A stretch of 64,000 bases of DNA from Diphasiastrum complanatum. Its lineage: Eukaryota; Streptophyta; Lycopodiopsida; Lycopodiales; Lycopodiaceae. The notes under the pieces are model-generated. The model was not told where the DNA came from. It ran no database searches and was given only the letters and a program-made list of their open reading frames with translations. A program made the translations under genes and the position numbers. Location of the stretch: positions 12,488,224-12,552,223 of the forward strand of contig CM055105.1 of NCBI GenBank assembly GCA_029204225.1, given 5' to 3'. Positions 47,415 to 58,147 of the stretch are shown here, in pieces. Every line of letters starts with the position of its first letter. Position 1 is the stretch's first letter.

Positions 47415-48613
47415 CTTTATATATTTAGATCAAGCAGACAATGAGATTGGATCTAGATTTTTCAATCAAAAAACTATCTCAAATCAAATCTGCTAGATCT
47501 ATTCCACTTTCCAAAAATCTAATTCTATATCATGAAATAGATTTCGAAATAAAAAAATCGATACTTCTCAAAAATGATAATTCTCTCAGAATCCAAATCA
47601 GAATATATTAGATTTGATCCAAAATTTGACAGAGACTTGATCTGGAAAATCAGAAACTAAAAATAGGACTGGCGAAGATTCACTAGGCGAAGATTGGCTC
47701 GGCGAAGGTTTAACAATGCTATTTTTGGAAAGGAAAAAAAAAACTCTCTGATCAACTTTTCTAGCAATTTCTTGGGAAATAACCTTCGTTGGCCTCTCAA
47801 ATGAAAGATCTGACACAGATAAAACTATGGAAAAATGGGCGAAGGTTTATGACACAAGAAAATATAGTTTCTGATGGTTGGCGAGGGTAAAATTCAAGAT
47901 TTTCTATGATCTGATCAAGAAGAATCTTCGTCGAACTCAAAAATAGTATTTTACTATAAATAGAATGTTTTGGAAACTCGACAAAAGTTATGGCGAAGGA
48001 TCAAGAGTAGTACTAGTATTTTTGCAAAAAAGTGACTTTTTGACAAAAAAATATGGCAATATGACAACTGATCCTCTGAAAACCTTTCTATTTTTGGTAT
48101 TATTCTTCGTCGACCTAGCAGTAGATAGATCTGAATCACACCTATGCACAGTGAATCGGGCGAAAGTTCTTTTTTTGTATTTTTATGATTTTGGTGATTT
48201 TTTGGTGTTTTTTTGCGGTTTTTCTGATGTTTCTGAAAATTTGCTGGAAATTAATCTTTGTGCTTCAAACAAAAGGTTTTGTGAACAAAACTAAAGGTGC
48301 CTGATAGAGGGCAAAAAGTTATCAACTCTGATGACGCTTTTTGCCTCTTTTTGACCAAATCTGACAGATTTGATCGATTTTTGTTGTTTTTTCTGATATC
48401 TCAAATCCAAATGGATTTTAAGATTGGTAATTTGAATAGCTTTCCCTGTTTAACAATCAGATTAGATTTCAAACAAGCAAATCCACTCAAATCAAGCAAA
48501 ATCAATCCCAAACTAATCCTAAAATGTAGATCTAACACTATTCATGCCACGACAAGATGCCTAATGCAAGCTAACCATCAAACAATCACGTTGTAAACTA
48601 AAAAATTGGCATA
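47415..48613 (-). other. Retroelement 5' leader with gcgaag-type motifs
   Basis: The 1.2 kb between gag and the primer-binding site has no long ORF. It carries scattered ggcgaag/gcgaaggt motifs on the plus strand (near 47673, 47690, 47701, 47841 and 47992). Poly-T/A runs and stops exclude coding. Confidence 0.6.
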
Positions 48614-48633
48614 CTTCCCTGGCAACGGCGCCA
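48614..48633 (-). other. Ty3-type primer-binding site
   Basis: The minus strand reads tggcgccgttgccagggaag, four bases after the LTR end. TGGCGCCGTTGCC is the primer site of many plant Athila/Tat-group Ty3 elements, usually assigned to tRNA-Asp. Confidence 0.85.
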
Positions 48634-48637
48634 AAAT

Positions 48638-49336
48638 TGTAGTGGGTTTCTTTCCTTGCCTAACCTAAATCCAAGATCTAGTCAATCTAGCATCAAAGAG
48701 ACGAAGTCATTGTCACGCGTAGGTTCGTTCCCATGAGAGCGATAGTATAGTTCAGATTTCAACATGAATGAAGGATCCAAATCTAATTATAACATCCATT
48801 AACCCTACGATCCATTAACAATACATCCATTAACCCTATGGTCCATTAACACTACACATCCACGACAAAGATAGCTTACCCTTTCTCTCTCTCTCATAAA
48901 AAGTATAATAACACTCAATCCCAATAACATTCAGATCCAACAATTAGCAAAAACCAAAGAAAGCATGAGAGATTGAAAATGAAAGAAGAAGAGCAAGGAC
49001 ATTCATCAATCCATTTCTAAAGAGAACCAATCTGCTTTATTGAAATGAGGAAATGAACATGAGGAGCAACTCGAATTGGTGCCTTTTTATAATAGAGAGG
49101 AGGATCTTGGCCTCTGAATCCTAGTGGTCCATTTCTACCTCCCTAATTATTCAGATTTAAAAAAGTGTGGGAACCATAAAATTGGAGGGAAAGCCAACTT
49201 TATTCACTAACTTGACATTTAGGCCCTGAGACATTAAAAGTCCAGCAAAAAGGCCTAAAGTCCTTTTATTGACTTTTAACTAATCAATCAAATAACTATG
49301 TGATCATCGGGTTGGACTTACACACGCAGGGTGCCA
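48638..49336 (-). repeat. Ty3-type LTR, 699 bp
   Basis: Plus-strand edges tgtagtgggt and agggtgcca give TG...CA ends. A primer-binding site lies beyond the left edge and a pyrimidine tract (aatccctctcactt, a purine tract on the gene strand) beyond the right edge. A catccattaaccctac-type minisatellite of about 16 bp occurs at 48790-48860. The LTR thus has 5'-LTR context on one side and 3'-LTR context on the other. Confidence 0.85.
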
Positions 49337-49494
49337 AATCCCTCTCACTTATTAACTAGGGTTAGGGTTGCCTTGGGATTCGCAAACCCTCTTACATATG
49401 GTCTGGGTATTGGATCAGTGGAGCGAAGTATATTATTTATTTTGACTTCTTCCAAATAATGAGAATAGTTAGCTTCCTAATCTGTGTAGATTTC

Positions 49495-51965
49495 TTACAG
49501 ATCAGGGAATAACAATTGACTGGAGATTCTAGAGGGAATGGAATTAGGACTAGAGACAACTTCTTTAACATCAAAAATGTCAATTGAATCTAGCTTATTT
49601 CGATACTCATCCAGAGCTGGAAAAATATTGTTTTCAAATGTTTTTAGGTATTCTAAAATATATATATATACATAGATCATGTGACAACATGGATATAGTT
49701 AGTGCACATTGTTTATTCTAAACAATGGCAAGAGCAAGAATGCCTTTTTGGTGCATTGTTAGTTTGGCCCAAAAAAAGTTTAGGTTAGAAAAAGTCCAAG
49801 GGCTTTCCCATTGTTCTTTTGTAACCAAAAAGTTTAGGTAAAAGAAGGTAATCCATTTTCCACTGGGGTTCTGGACTACAAAAAGGTGGAAGGAAAAATG
49901 TTAGTTCTTGCTGGAATGTCTGAAATTTTGTCTTTAGTAGTGAATACACTACCTTGTTCTTCCTCTCAACAGGTCCACTGTGTGACGCTTCAGCCTGCTG
50001 CGAAATAATTGTTAGCATCGCTGATTGGTCTGCAGCAACTATGTCTCTGGTTGCTATTTGCTTCTCAGCATCCTCAGGGTCAATCTGCACCTCTTGATCT
50101 TTCTGGATTTGTTTGAAAATAATGTCTGTCTGGATGGCCTTCTCTGATATAGCTTTGGCTGGCTCATCCGATTGCGTAGACTGGTCCTGGCACTGGGCTG
50201 GTTCTTCCTCTTCAAGATTTTGGATTTGGCTCAATTGGAACTTAGCCTCTTCCAGTTCTTTTTAAATTTTTTGTATGCAACCATCTGGGGTTGCAGATAT
50301 TGCAGCTGGAAGGTTTGGATCATTCTTTCTTGGATACCTTTCCACCTTGTTGGGTCGATCCTGTATCTTCCATGAGATACACAGGCTCCTAATGTGACTT
50401 CGGCGCTTATCCGCCATAAAATTGCCTCTTCGGCCTGACTTTATATATTTGGTTGCCTTTTCTTAGCATATCCACAGAATTCTACAGCTGGGCTACAAAG
50501 TCTTGGAGCTGTCTTTGGTTTTTTTTGGCACTCTCCTTGTCGGTAATAGCATTGCTGAGTTTCTCGCTCAGCTCCTCGTTACTACTCTGTAAAGTAGCTC
50601 TCATGTGTCGTTCCTCCTGCAAAGAAGCCTACAGGGTCTGCATCTGCTGCTTGAGCAATAAATTTTCATTTTCAAAAGCATTGGACTGTACTTGAATCAC
50701 TTCTAGTACTTTGAGCGTAGCATCTTGTCTTCCTTTTGCTTCTTCAAGGGCTACGTCTTTCCTATTCAGTTCTACTTGGGCTGCTTCAAGATCTTTGCTC
50801 TTATGTGACAGCTCAGACTTGATTTCCTTCAGCTCAATATTTTTTTGAATTAGGTCCGCTCGGAGGGAAACTTTGAGCCAAGCTTCCTGGAGACTTTCTC
50901 TAGGCTGACGAAATGTTGAATAGCTGCTTGTGTGTTTGACAACATTGTACCAAAATTTTTCTTATATAATTCTTCATCGAGGATTGGTGCCTTGACATCA
51001 TTATCGCTTTCCTGCTGAATGTCAAGAATTTGCTCTTCTTCTTGTTGTGCTGGCTCCTGCGGAATATCATCTTGGTTATGCTTGTGCTCAACAACATCCT
51101 CTGTTTCTTCTTCTGTTTCTCTGCTCCTTTCTGCACTGGACGACGGCTTATATTGTGATGAGGGAGAGGACATCCTCACCGAGCTCCCTTGGTGTTGGCT
51201 TGATGATGATGATGATGTCTTCTCTATGCTGGTTGCCTTTGATGCTCGCATTTGGGAATCAACATCAACTGAAGGGGCTAGCTTTGGCAGTACTAGTGCA
51301 ATTATGATATCTTCGTGCATAGTTAACACACCAGCATGCATACATAGAATACCAATATGCAAACCGAGTCTGGAAAATTGATTAATCTTTACTAAATTAT
51401 AGAATTGCTTAAAATCAATCTGTCCAAAGGCAATAGGTTTTCCATTTAGGGCTCTCAGCAGAGCTCTCAACAGGTATCCCATATTCGTATTATAAATGGT
51501 GTACTCTTGCTCTGGTAAGAATATAGAGGCAAGAGCAAATCGAACAAAGCTTTTGATATTGGGGTCTCTAATATAAGAGAGTTTATATCCTCGTTTCTCA
51601 AATAAGCCTCTTCCCGAAACACTCCGCTCTCAATGATGAAGTCTGGCTTTGTAATAGGCATACTGCCGTCCATAGGCAAACCTAAGGCACGACAGAAAAA
51701 TCCTTTTTGTAATAATAATCTCTTGATTCTAGACAGTGGTGAAAATATGTCCTTCTTCTGTCTTCCTCAAATTGCGGATCAGCTCATGGCACAAATTGGT
51801 GAGGATTACTGATGGATCGAATTGAAGAAGTCCTTCAATTTGTGCTCGTATAGCACTGATGGTTGTAAAACCGGTAAAACTGGCTTTGGATGCGTTTTGA
51901 ATACAATCGCCATGAAGCTCGTAATGATAAACTAGCGATGGCGGAAAAGAGCTTGGTCGTAACAA
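49495..51965 (-). pseudogene. Accessory ORF of a Ty3-type element, long copy
   Basis: Reading the minus strand from 51965, blocks in changing frames encode: an N-terminal domain to about 51250 (GFFCRALGLPMDGSM; FVRFALASIFLPEQEY; YLLRALLRALNGKPIAFG; RLGLHIGILCMHAGV); a Ser/Glu/Gln-rich acidic linker (51250-50950); a coiled coil (50880-50500, LKEIKSELSHKSKDLEAAQ); an acidic segment from 50234; and a C-terminal region, QWKMDYLLLP then FWAKLTMHQ then EYLKTFENNIFPALDEY, ending at 49495. The C-terminal region matches 6690-8004. The N-terminal domain recalls the putative plant transposon protein domain often found in plant Ty3 elements, but that is from memory of its pattern only. Several stops and frameshifts make it a pseudogene. 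Confidence 0.7.
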
Positions 51966-52845
51966 TTCACGAAATCAGAGCGCAAGAGTGATCGAAAAGT
52001 GGTAGTGAAAAAACAAAAGTGTTTGAGGTTTTTGGCGTATTGATGGTATATCGGCGGATTAGACCAATATTAAATGAAAGCGTGTCTTTTGTTTTGAAGG
52101 TACAAACTCAATAATAAAGTATCTAGTCCTAAAAACAAACATAAATATATAAATAAATGAAAATAAACAAAATACACAAATGCTTCGCTCAGTTCGCAAA
52201 AGTTCAGCTCAATATTTGTGAGTATTGAACTGCAAAAATAATAATATACACAATTTATGAAACAATGCGTGATATTGGAAGCAAAGACTGTTGCTTTCTT
52301 TGTTAAAATGTATGGGTGAAAAAAAAAATGAATGAGCGAAAAAATAAATTGGTGAAAAATGTATCGGCGAAAAATGCGAAGGTGTTGGGTTTTTCACATA
52401 TTTCCACTGTGCTGGTGACATGAAAACATGATGAAAACAAAGGTATGTGCAAAATGATATGCAACATTTTAGCGAAATGTTATATATATTTTTTCACAAA
52501 TTTCCTAAAGGTCAAAGATGGAACAAAGGAAAATCTCAAAAAATGCGAAGGTTGTAGTGTCGCAATTTCCGTGTTCCTAAAAATGGTGGATTTACTTAAC
52601 ATACCATATTCCAATATTGTGTCAGCTTTTTTCGCAAAAATATTGTAACAATGATGAAGCGAAGGTGTTGGCATTTTTGCAAAAATGCAGAGAAAATAGA
52701 AATGTAGCAAAAGTATCGCATTTTTCACACATTTTGCAAAGGCAATAGATTGACAACAGAGTGTCGGTTGGATGAAATGTAAACAGTGTCGCTGATCTCA
52801 CTACAACACATATGGCCGAAAAATGCGAAGGTGTCGAATTTTTTG
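51966..52845 (-). other. Spacer upstream of the accessory ORF, gcgaaggt motifs
   Basis: No ORF is supported. Motifs of the form aaaaatgcgaaggtgt recur on the plus strand near 52374, 52536, 52659 and 52818, resembling those in 47415-48613. The right end is cut by the copia element beginning at 52846. Confidence 0.55.
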
Positions 52846-53755
52846 CAAATTACAACGTCAACAGAACTTGAGTCATCGCAACATGGGATTTGATCAAGCT
52901 ATTGCAATCAAGGGACGTGGTGGTAGATTCAATCGTGGAAGACACCAATCAAGAGGTGGAAACTCAAATCGTGGATCATTCCAACAATTTCAAGAACAAT
53001 CCAATGATGGCCCAAATCGAGGCAATTAGAATCAAGGCCGAGGTCAAGGACGCGACTATTCCAGGCAAAATAAACCTAGAAATTGTAGGTATTGCAACAA
53101 ACCTGGCCACTGGGAGCGTGAATGCTTCAAGAAACAGACGGAGATGGAACAGGGAAAAGACAAAGGGCAAGTGGGAAATTATGCTGATCAACATCAACTT
53201 GATGATTATTATTATGAAAACAATTATACAGATCAACATCAATATGATGATGATCAATATGAAGATGATACAGGTGAGAGCTCAAAATTGTTCATTACAA
53301 CATTAATGACAAGTGATGGAACCAAGGATACATGGTACATTGATAGTGGTGCATCCAAGCACATGACTTCAAGGAAAGAGTGGTTTTCAGAACTCAAAGA
53401 AACTCACAATGGTGATGAAGTTGGACAAGCCGATGACAAATTGCTATTTGTTAAAGGAGTTGGAGTGGTACCAGTGAAGTTAGCCAGCGGGAAGATAAAG
53501 CGGATAAGCAATATGCAATATGTACCTGGCTTAGCTAACAATCTACTATATGTTGGGACAATGGCTGATCAACAACTCAAGGTTGAGTTTGACAGCGAAA
53601 AATGTCTTGTCAAAGACATCAAAAATCACTACAAAGTGATTGTTACAGGAGCTAGAGTCAACGGGAATCGACTCTACAAATTGAATGCGAGATCTTTTGC
53701 TCAAGCTATGGTAAGCACGGTTGATAGTCGAAGTGATCTTTGGCATTAACGATTC
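52846..53755 (+). pseudogene. Copia gag C-terminus and protease, 5' truncated
   Basis: Starts within gag just before an RGGRFNRGRHQSRGG basic stretch. One frame (52823-53749) runs through a single stop at 53027 to a zinc knuckle, CRYCNKPGHWEREC (CX2CX4HX4C). A DDYYYENN-type acidic repeat and the protease active site WYIDSGASKHMTS follow. It ends at SDLWH plus stop, where the pre-integrase zinc histidine begins. The 5' LTR and N-terminal gag are missing, so this copy is truncated on the left. Confidence 0.92.
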
Positions 53756-54760
53756 GGTCATATTAGTGTTCAAAGTTTACAGATTCTCAAAAGAGGTAAT
53801 CTAATTGCCTGATATTGCTTTTGAAGGAAAAATTTGTGAAGGTTGCATTTTAGGAAAACAACACAGAGAGAGGTTTCCCAAAAGTGGAGCAAGGAGAGCC
53901 AGTGGCATCCTAGATCTTGTCCACAGTGATCTATGTGGACCTATGCAAACTAGATCTCTTAGTGGCTACTATTACTTTATCACCTTCATTGATGATTATA
54001 GCAGATGCATTTGGATTCATTTCATAAGCAAGAAATCAGATGGTCTTGCTAAGTTCAAGGAATTCAAGGCATTAGTTGAAAAGCAAACAAGATGTTACAT
54101 CAAAACTTTGAGATCTGATGGAGGTGGTGAGTATTTTTCGACAAAATTTATTGATTTCTGCAAAGATCAAGGGATCAAGAGGCAGACTACAACACCTTAT
54201 TCACCACAGCAAAATGGAGTTGCAGAACGAAAGAACAGATCTATTGTTGAGATGGCCAGGGCGATGCTCAAAAGCAAGGGTATGCCAAACACCTTTTGGG
54301 CAGAAGCTTGTAGCACAGCTACGCACATCCTGAAATGGTGTCCTACAAAATCCATGGAAGGTAAGACACCTCATGAAGCTATTATTGGAAAGAAACCTAA
54401 TATTTCTCATTTGAGAGTATTTGGTTGTGATGCTTATGCTCATATTCCTGATGAGAAATGAAGGAAATTGGATGCAAAAGCTATCAAGTGTATTTTCTTT
54501 GGATATGATAAGAAGGCCAAAACATACATGATGTATGACACAAATGCACAGAAGTGTAGTTTCTAGAGATGCTACGTTTGATGAGATGGGCCAAGGTGAA
54601 CAATCTGAAGTAATCACTGAACCTTTTGATGAGGGAGCGAAAGTACAGGTCAAGAAAGAAGTGGATTTTGATATAGAAAATCCATTGGACAAAGGCAAGC
54701 CTGATGCTGAAATTCCCAAGAGAGTACCTAAATGGTAATTATTAGTCATAGATGGTGCAA
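53756..54760 (+). pseudogene. Copia integrase, nearly intact
   Basis: RFGHISVQSLQ and, after a small frameshift near 53800, CEGCILGKQHRERF complete the zinc domain. The open frame 53805-54461 holds VHSDLCGPM, FIDDYSRCIWIHF, LRSDGGGEYFS and NGVAERKNRSIVEMARAM, the D-D-E catalytic core, then LRVFGCDAYAHIPDEK. A TGA at 54459 probably replaces an arginine CGA. The C-terminal part continues to about 54735 in another frame. Confidence 0.92.
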
Positions 54761-56278
54761 AGAAGGGAGATACTCCCTAATCTAGTGAGCAGGGAGAGCT
54801 TAGAAGATCAAGTAGAAATCGTAAACCTCCTGCAAGATTAGAGATGAATCTAGCCCTAATGGGTTCTGTGCTCAAGGCTCAAGAACCAAAAACTTTTTAT
54901 AAAGCAAAGGAGCACGAGGAGTGGCGTGAAGCTATGGAAACAGTAATGGAAGCTATATCACAAAATAGGACTTGGAACTTGGTTGAGCTACTTGATGGTA
55001 AGACGCCTATCACTTGCAAATGGATATACAAGATCAAATATGGAACTGATGGGCAACTCAACAAATACAAAGCACGGTTGGTTGCGAGAGGATTTGAGCA
55101 GCAGGAAGAGGTGTACTTAGCACAACCTCAAGAATTTATTGAACCAGGGAGAGAGCACCTTGTTTGTAAGCTCAACAAAGCTATTTATGGATTGAAGCAA
55201 GCACCATGGGCGCGGTACTCTTGCATTGATGAACACTTTAAGCAAAGGGGAATAGTAAAGAGTGATGCTGATCCTAATCTTTACATTCTAAGGCAAGATT
55301 CAGATATAGTGTTTATTGTGCTGTATGTGGATGATTTGATTACTACAAGAAGTAATGAGAGCTTAATTGATGAAATCAAATCAGATCTTTCCAATGCTTT
55401 TGACATGAGCGATCTAGGATTGATGCACTATTGTCTTGGCATTGAAGTATGGCAAAAGAAAAATGTGGTCTTTCTTACACAAAGCAAATATGCACGAGAT
55501 TTGCTTTATAAGTTCAATATGCAGGATTGTAAGCCTTTGAGTACACCTATGGATGTCAACACGAAGCTTACTGCATATGATGAATCTGAGAAAGTCGAGG
55601 CTTATTTGTATAGACAGTTGGTGGGTAGTTTGATTTATTTGAAACACACACGACCTGATATTTCTTACGCTGTTGGTGTTGTTAGTCAATTTATGCAAGA
55701 TCCTAGTCAAACACACTGGAAGTCTGCTGAACGTATTCTCAGATACATTCGAGGGACATTGAATTTTCATTTGAAGTATGATTAGCCTGAAGTGCCAATA
55801 TTGATAGGATATACAGATGCTGATTGGGCAGGTGATGACAGAAGGTCTACTAGTGGTCATACATTCAGTTATGGTACAGTTGCAGTTTCATGGAGCAGCA
55901 AAAAACAGCCTACAGTAGCCCTATCCTCGACGGAAGCTGAATATTGCACTTAGCAATGTTGCACAAGAAGCGGTATGGTTACGAAGATTGCTTGTGGATT
56001 TAGGTCACCCACAGGTGGATGCAACTACTATATCTTGCGACAATCAAAGCTGCATTCACCTTGCGAAAAATCTAGTTTTACATGCTCGAACCAAGCACAT
56101 CGAAATACATTATCATTTTGTTCGAGAGAAAATTCTTGATGGAGCCATTGATCTTGTTTTTTGTGAATCTGAAGATCAAGTGGCAGATATTTTTACTAAG
56201 TCATTAGGTAGATGTAAATTTGAAAAGTTTCGTACTCTACTAGGAATAGAAGAATGTAATTTTATCATTGAGGGAGAG
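54761..56278 (+). pseudogene. Copia RT with in-frame deletion, and RNase H
   Basis: The frame 54844-55785 covers EWREAMETVMEAI, WIYKIKYGTDG, ARLVARGFEQQ, then directly EEVYLAQPQEFIEPG and IYGLKQAPWARY. The usual 65 or so residues between, including the first catalytic aspartate, are missing without loss of frame. The YVDDLI box, GIEVWQ and DCKPLSTPMD are intact. RNase H ([24 protein letters not shown]) follows after a stop at 55783. A frameshift near 55950 leads to CDNQSCIHLAKNLV and VADIFTKSLG, ending at 56282. The element cannot be autonomous. Confidence 0.92.
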
Positions 56279-56532
56279 TGTTAGAAATCAATGATAAACT
56301 TCATTGTTACTGTTTACGATGTACATTAATGTTGACAGCTGTTGCCAGTTGTAATTAGCCGTAGGTTAGTCTATTAGTCTATTCGTAGGTTTTCTCTCTC
56401 TATCAGGGTTCAAGGTTTATATGTACATTTTATATTCAGTATGAAGTTAGTGTGATAGAGTGTTCTTCTTGCGTCTCCCTACTTGGTGATTGCTTATGGT
56501 GAATGCTTGATGTTGCATTTATGATTGTTGAC
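56279..56532 (+). repeat. Copia 3' LTR, about 254 bp
   Basis: Starts tgttagaaatcaatg right after the purine tract gagggaga and overlaps the pol stop codon. It ends with tgttgaca before the foreign primer-binding site of the next element. A short LTR of this size is common in copia elements. The missing 5' copy prevents confirmation of the end. Confidence 0.75.
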
Positions 56533-56540
56533 AATAACCT

Positions 56541-57193
56541 GGGGCTCTGATACCATGTAAAATTTTTGTTGGGTTTTTCTTTTTCCATGACCCTAAGCAA
56601 GCGACTACAGATCACAGATAATGAGAGAATCAATCAAGAAGACGACACGAACAATGAGGTGGAGAAGATAGCAATTGTATTTTCTGTTTTTGCGTTTTTC
56701 AGTGAGTTGGTCAGTGTCTCGCTCGTTGGCGACCTGACGCTCACCTCAATCACTGTGTTTTGCTCATTGGCAGACTTTCATGCACAACTTTTCTCTCTTC
56801 TATTCTTTTCGTTCTCTACATCGTCTCTACATTGTCTTTATAAAAAATGCGTATTTATTTACCACTGTGTGGAGTTTACAAGATAGCTAATCAGAGAATT
56901 ACAAGACAAGTTAATGCTAGTCAACTAGTTAGTTATTCTCTATTATCGCTGTCTCTTTCAGCTGAGCGTGAAGTACAATACACCACACTCGTCGAGCTGC
57001 TAGTTGGCAGCGCGAATTGCTTTCTTTCATTTTGTGTCTTCCTCTAGTGTGTTTTGACACCTGGTCGTTGGGCCGAATCTCTAATACTTTTCTTTTGGTC
57101 TTCGGGGTTTGTTTGCCCTTCGCTTCGTTTTGCTTTGCTTCGCTTCGCTTTGTCACCTTCGCGACAAAGTTGCAAGAGTCACAATTTCGGACA
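56541..57193 (-). repeat. Copia family A LTR (56556-57193) with primer-binding site (56541-56555)
   Basis: ggggctctgatacca is the reverse complement of the canonical initiator-Met primer-binding site tggtatcagagcccc. The LTR has plus-strand edges tgtaaaatttttg and ttcggaca and matches 43109-43732 along its length. It is a 5' LTR in minus orientation whose internal region has been lost or replaced by the plus-strand copia element to its left. Confidence 0.88.
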
Positions 57194-58147
57194 ACTTATC
57201 CACTTAGGCTTCATGGAAACTACTTGCAAAAACCGTTAGGGCAAGTCGTTAGCTTCAAAACAAGTGGAAACCAGCTTTGTTAACATTCGATAGTTCGAAC
57301 ACCTTCGATACAATCTGTCGTTGTCGAACCTGATAGTTTGCCATTCTTGTGTATTGTTGCATATTGTGTAAAAACATGAGTAAAACCGCAGAACTGGATG
57401 GATGAATGGATGTAGATTAAAGATCAATCATTCGGATAAATCCAACACTATCTTTCGTTTACTTTTTCATGGTAAGACAAAGTGATGATTTTAGCCATAG
57501 CAAAAGCCATTTCACAGAGGGTGTTTGACCAATAAAACTCATTTAGCTATGGTACCCTCCTTGTCTATGCCATTCATAATTACATTGGTTGGAAATTTGA
57601 CTCTGTACAACTATGAAATGGGTGTGCTACACTCTAATGCATCCATCATCGCAGAACACCCTAACTTCAAACTTGACCTTTAGGACGAAGGTCGCGTAGA
57701 TCCCTAAGCCCTAAGCCTTGGGACTCATCTTCACACATTGCATGTTCTGAACAATGCATCTTGGTTTCCAATAGGGGGATTCAACTTGGGACCAAAAAGC
57801 TTTGGATACCAGGTTGTTGTATATGTAGGTACTCATGCTCCAGGAGATTGACTACCAAGAGCAAGGTGGTAGCATTGGATGAATGATAGAGGATCTTCAG
57901 CCAACATCCGCGTCTTCGCGTTGAGAGGTGCGTTTGAGCTAGCGCTCTGATCTCGATCCTTTTGTTCGCTCTGGTATTTAGTAGCCCTTTTAATTGCGAT
58001 CCATTGATTCTTGTGTGCTCCGGCATTTAGTCACTTTGTTGCAATGCAATCCCTTTTCCTGTTTTTAATTTATGGCTTTTGCTATGAGGCGTCGCTGTTG
58101 CTTGAATGCTATGCAGGGCTGCGAGTATTTTCGACAAGCTGTGTAGA
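57194..58147. promoter_or_regulatory. Upstream region of the tryptophanyl-tRNA synthetase gene
   Basis: Intergenic sequence, with CG-rich stretches from about 57900 that probably include promoter and 5' UTR. Near 57694-57715 there are two cctaag repeats in a ccctaagccctaag stretch, a loose telo-box-like signal. No clear TATA box was found. No other gene is seen. Confidence 0.4.

Noticed and set aside
52976-53257. Minus-strand hydrophobic ORF resembling a membrane protein
   Set aside because: Antisense of an Asp/Tyr/Asn-rich copia gag-protease linker, which gives false Ile/Leu runs.
54201-54749. 182-codon minus-strand ORF
   Set aside because: It is the antisense shadow of copia integrase, which has clear catalytic motifs on the plus strand.
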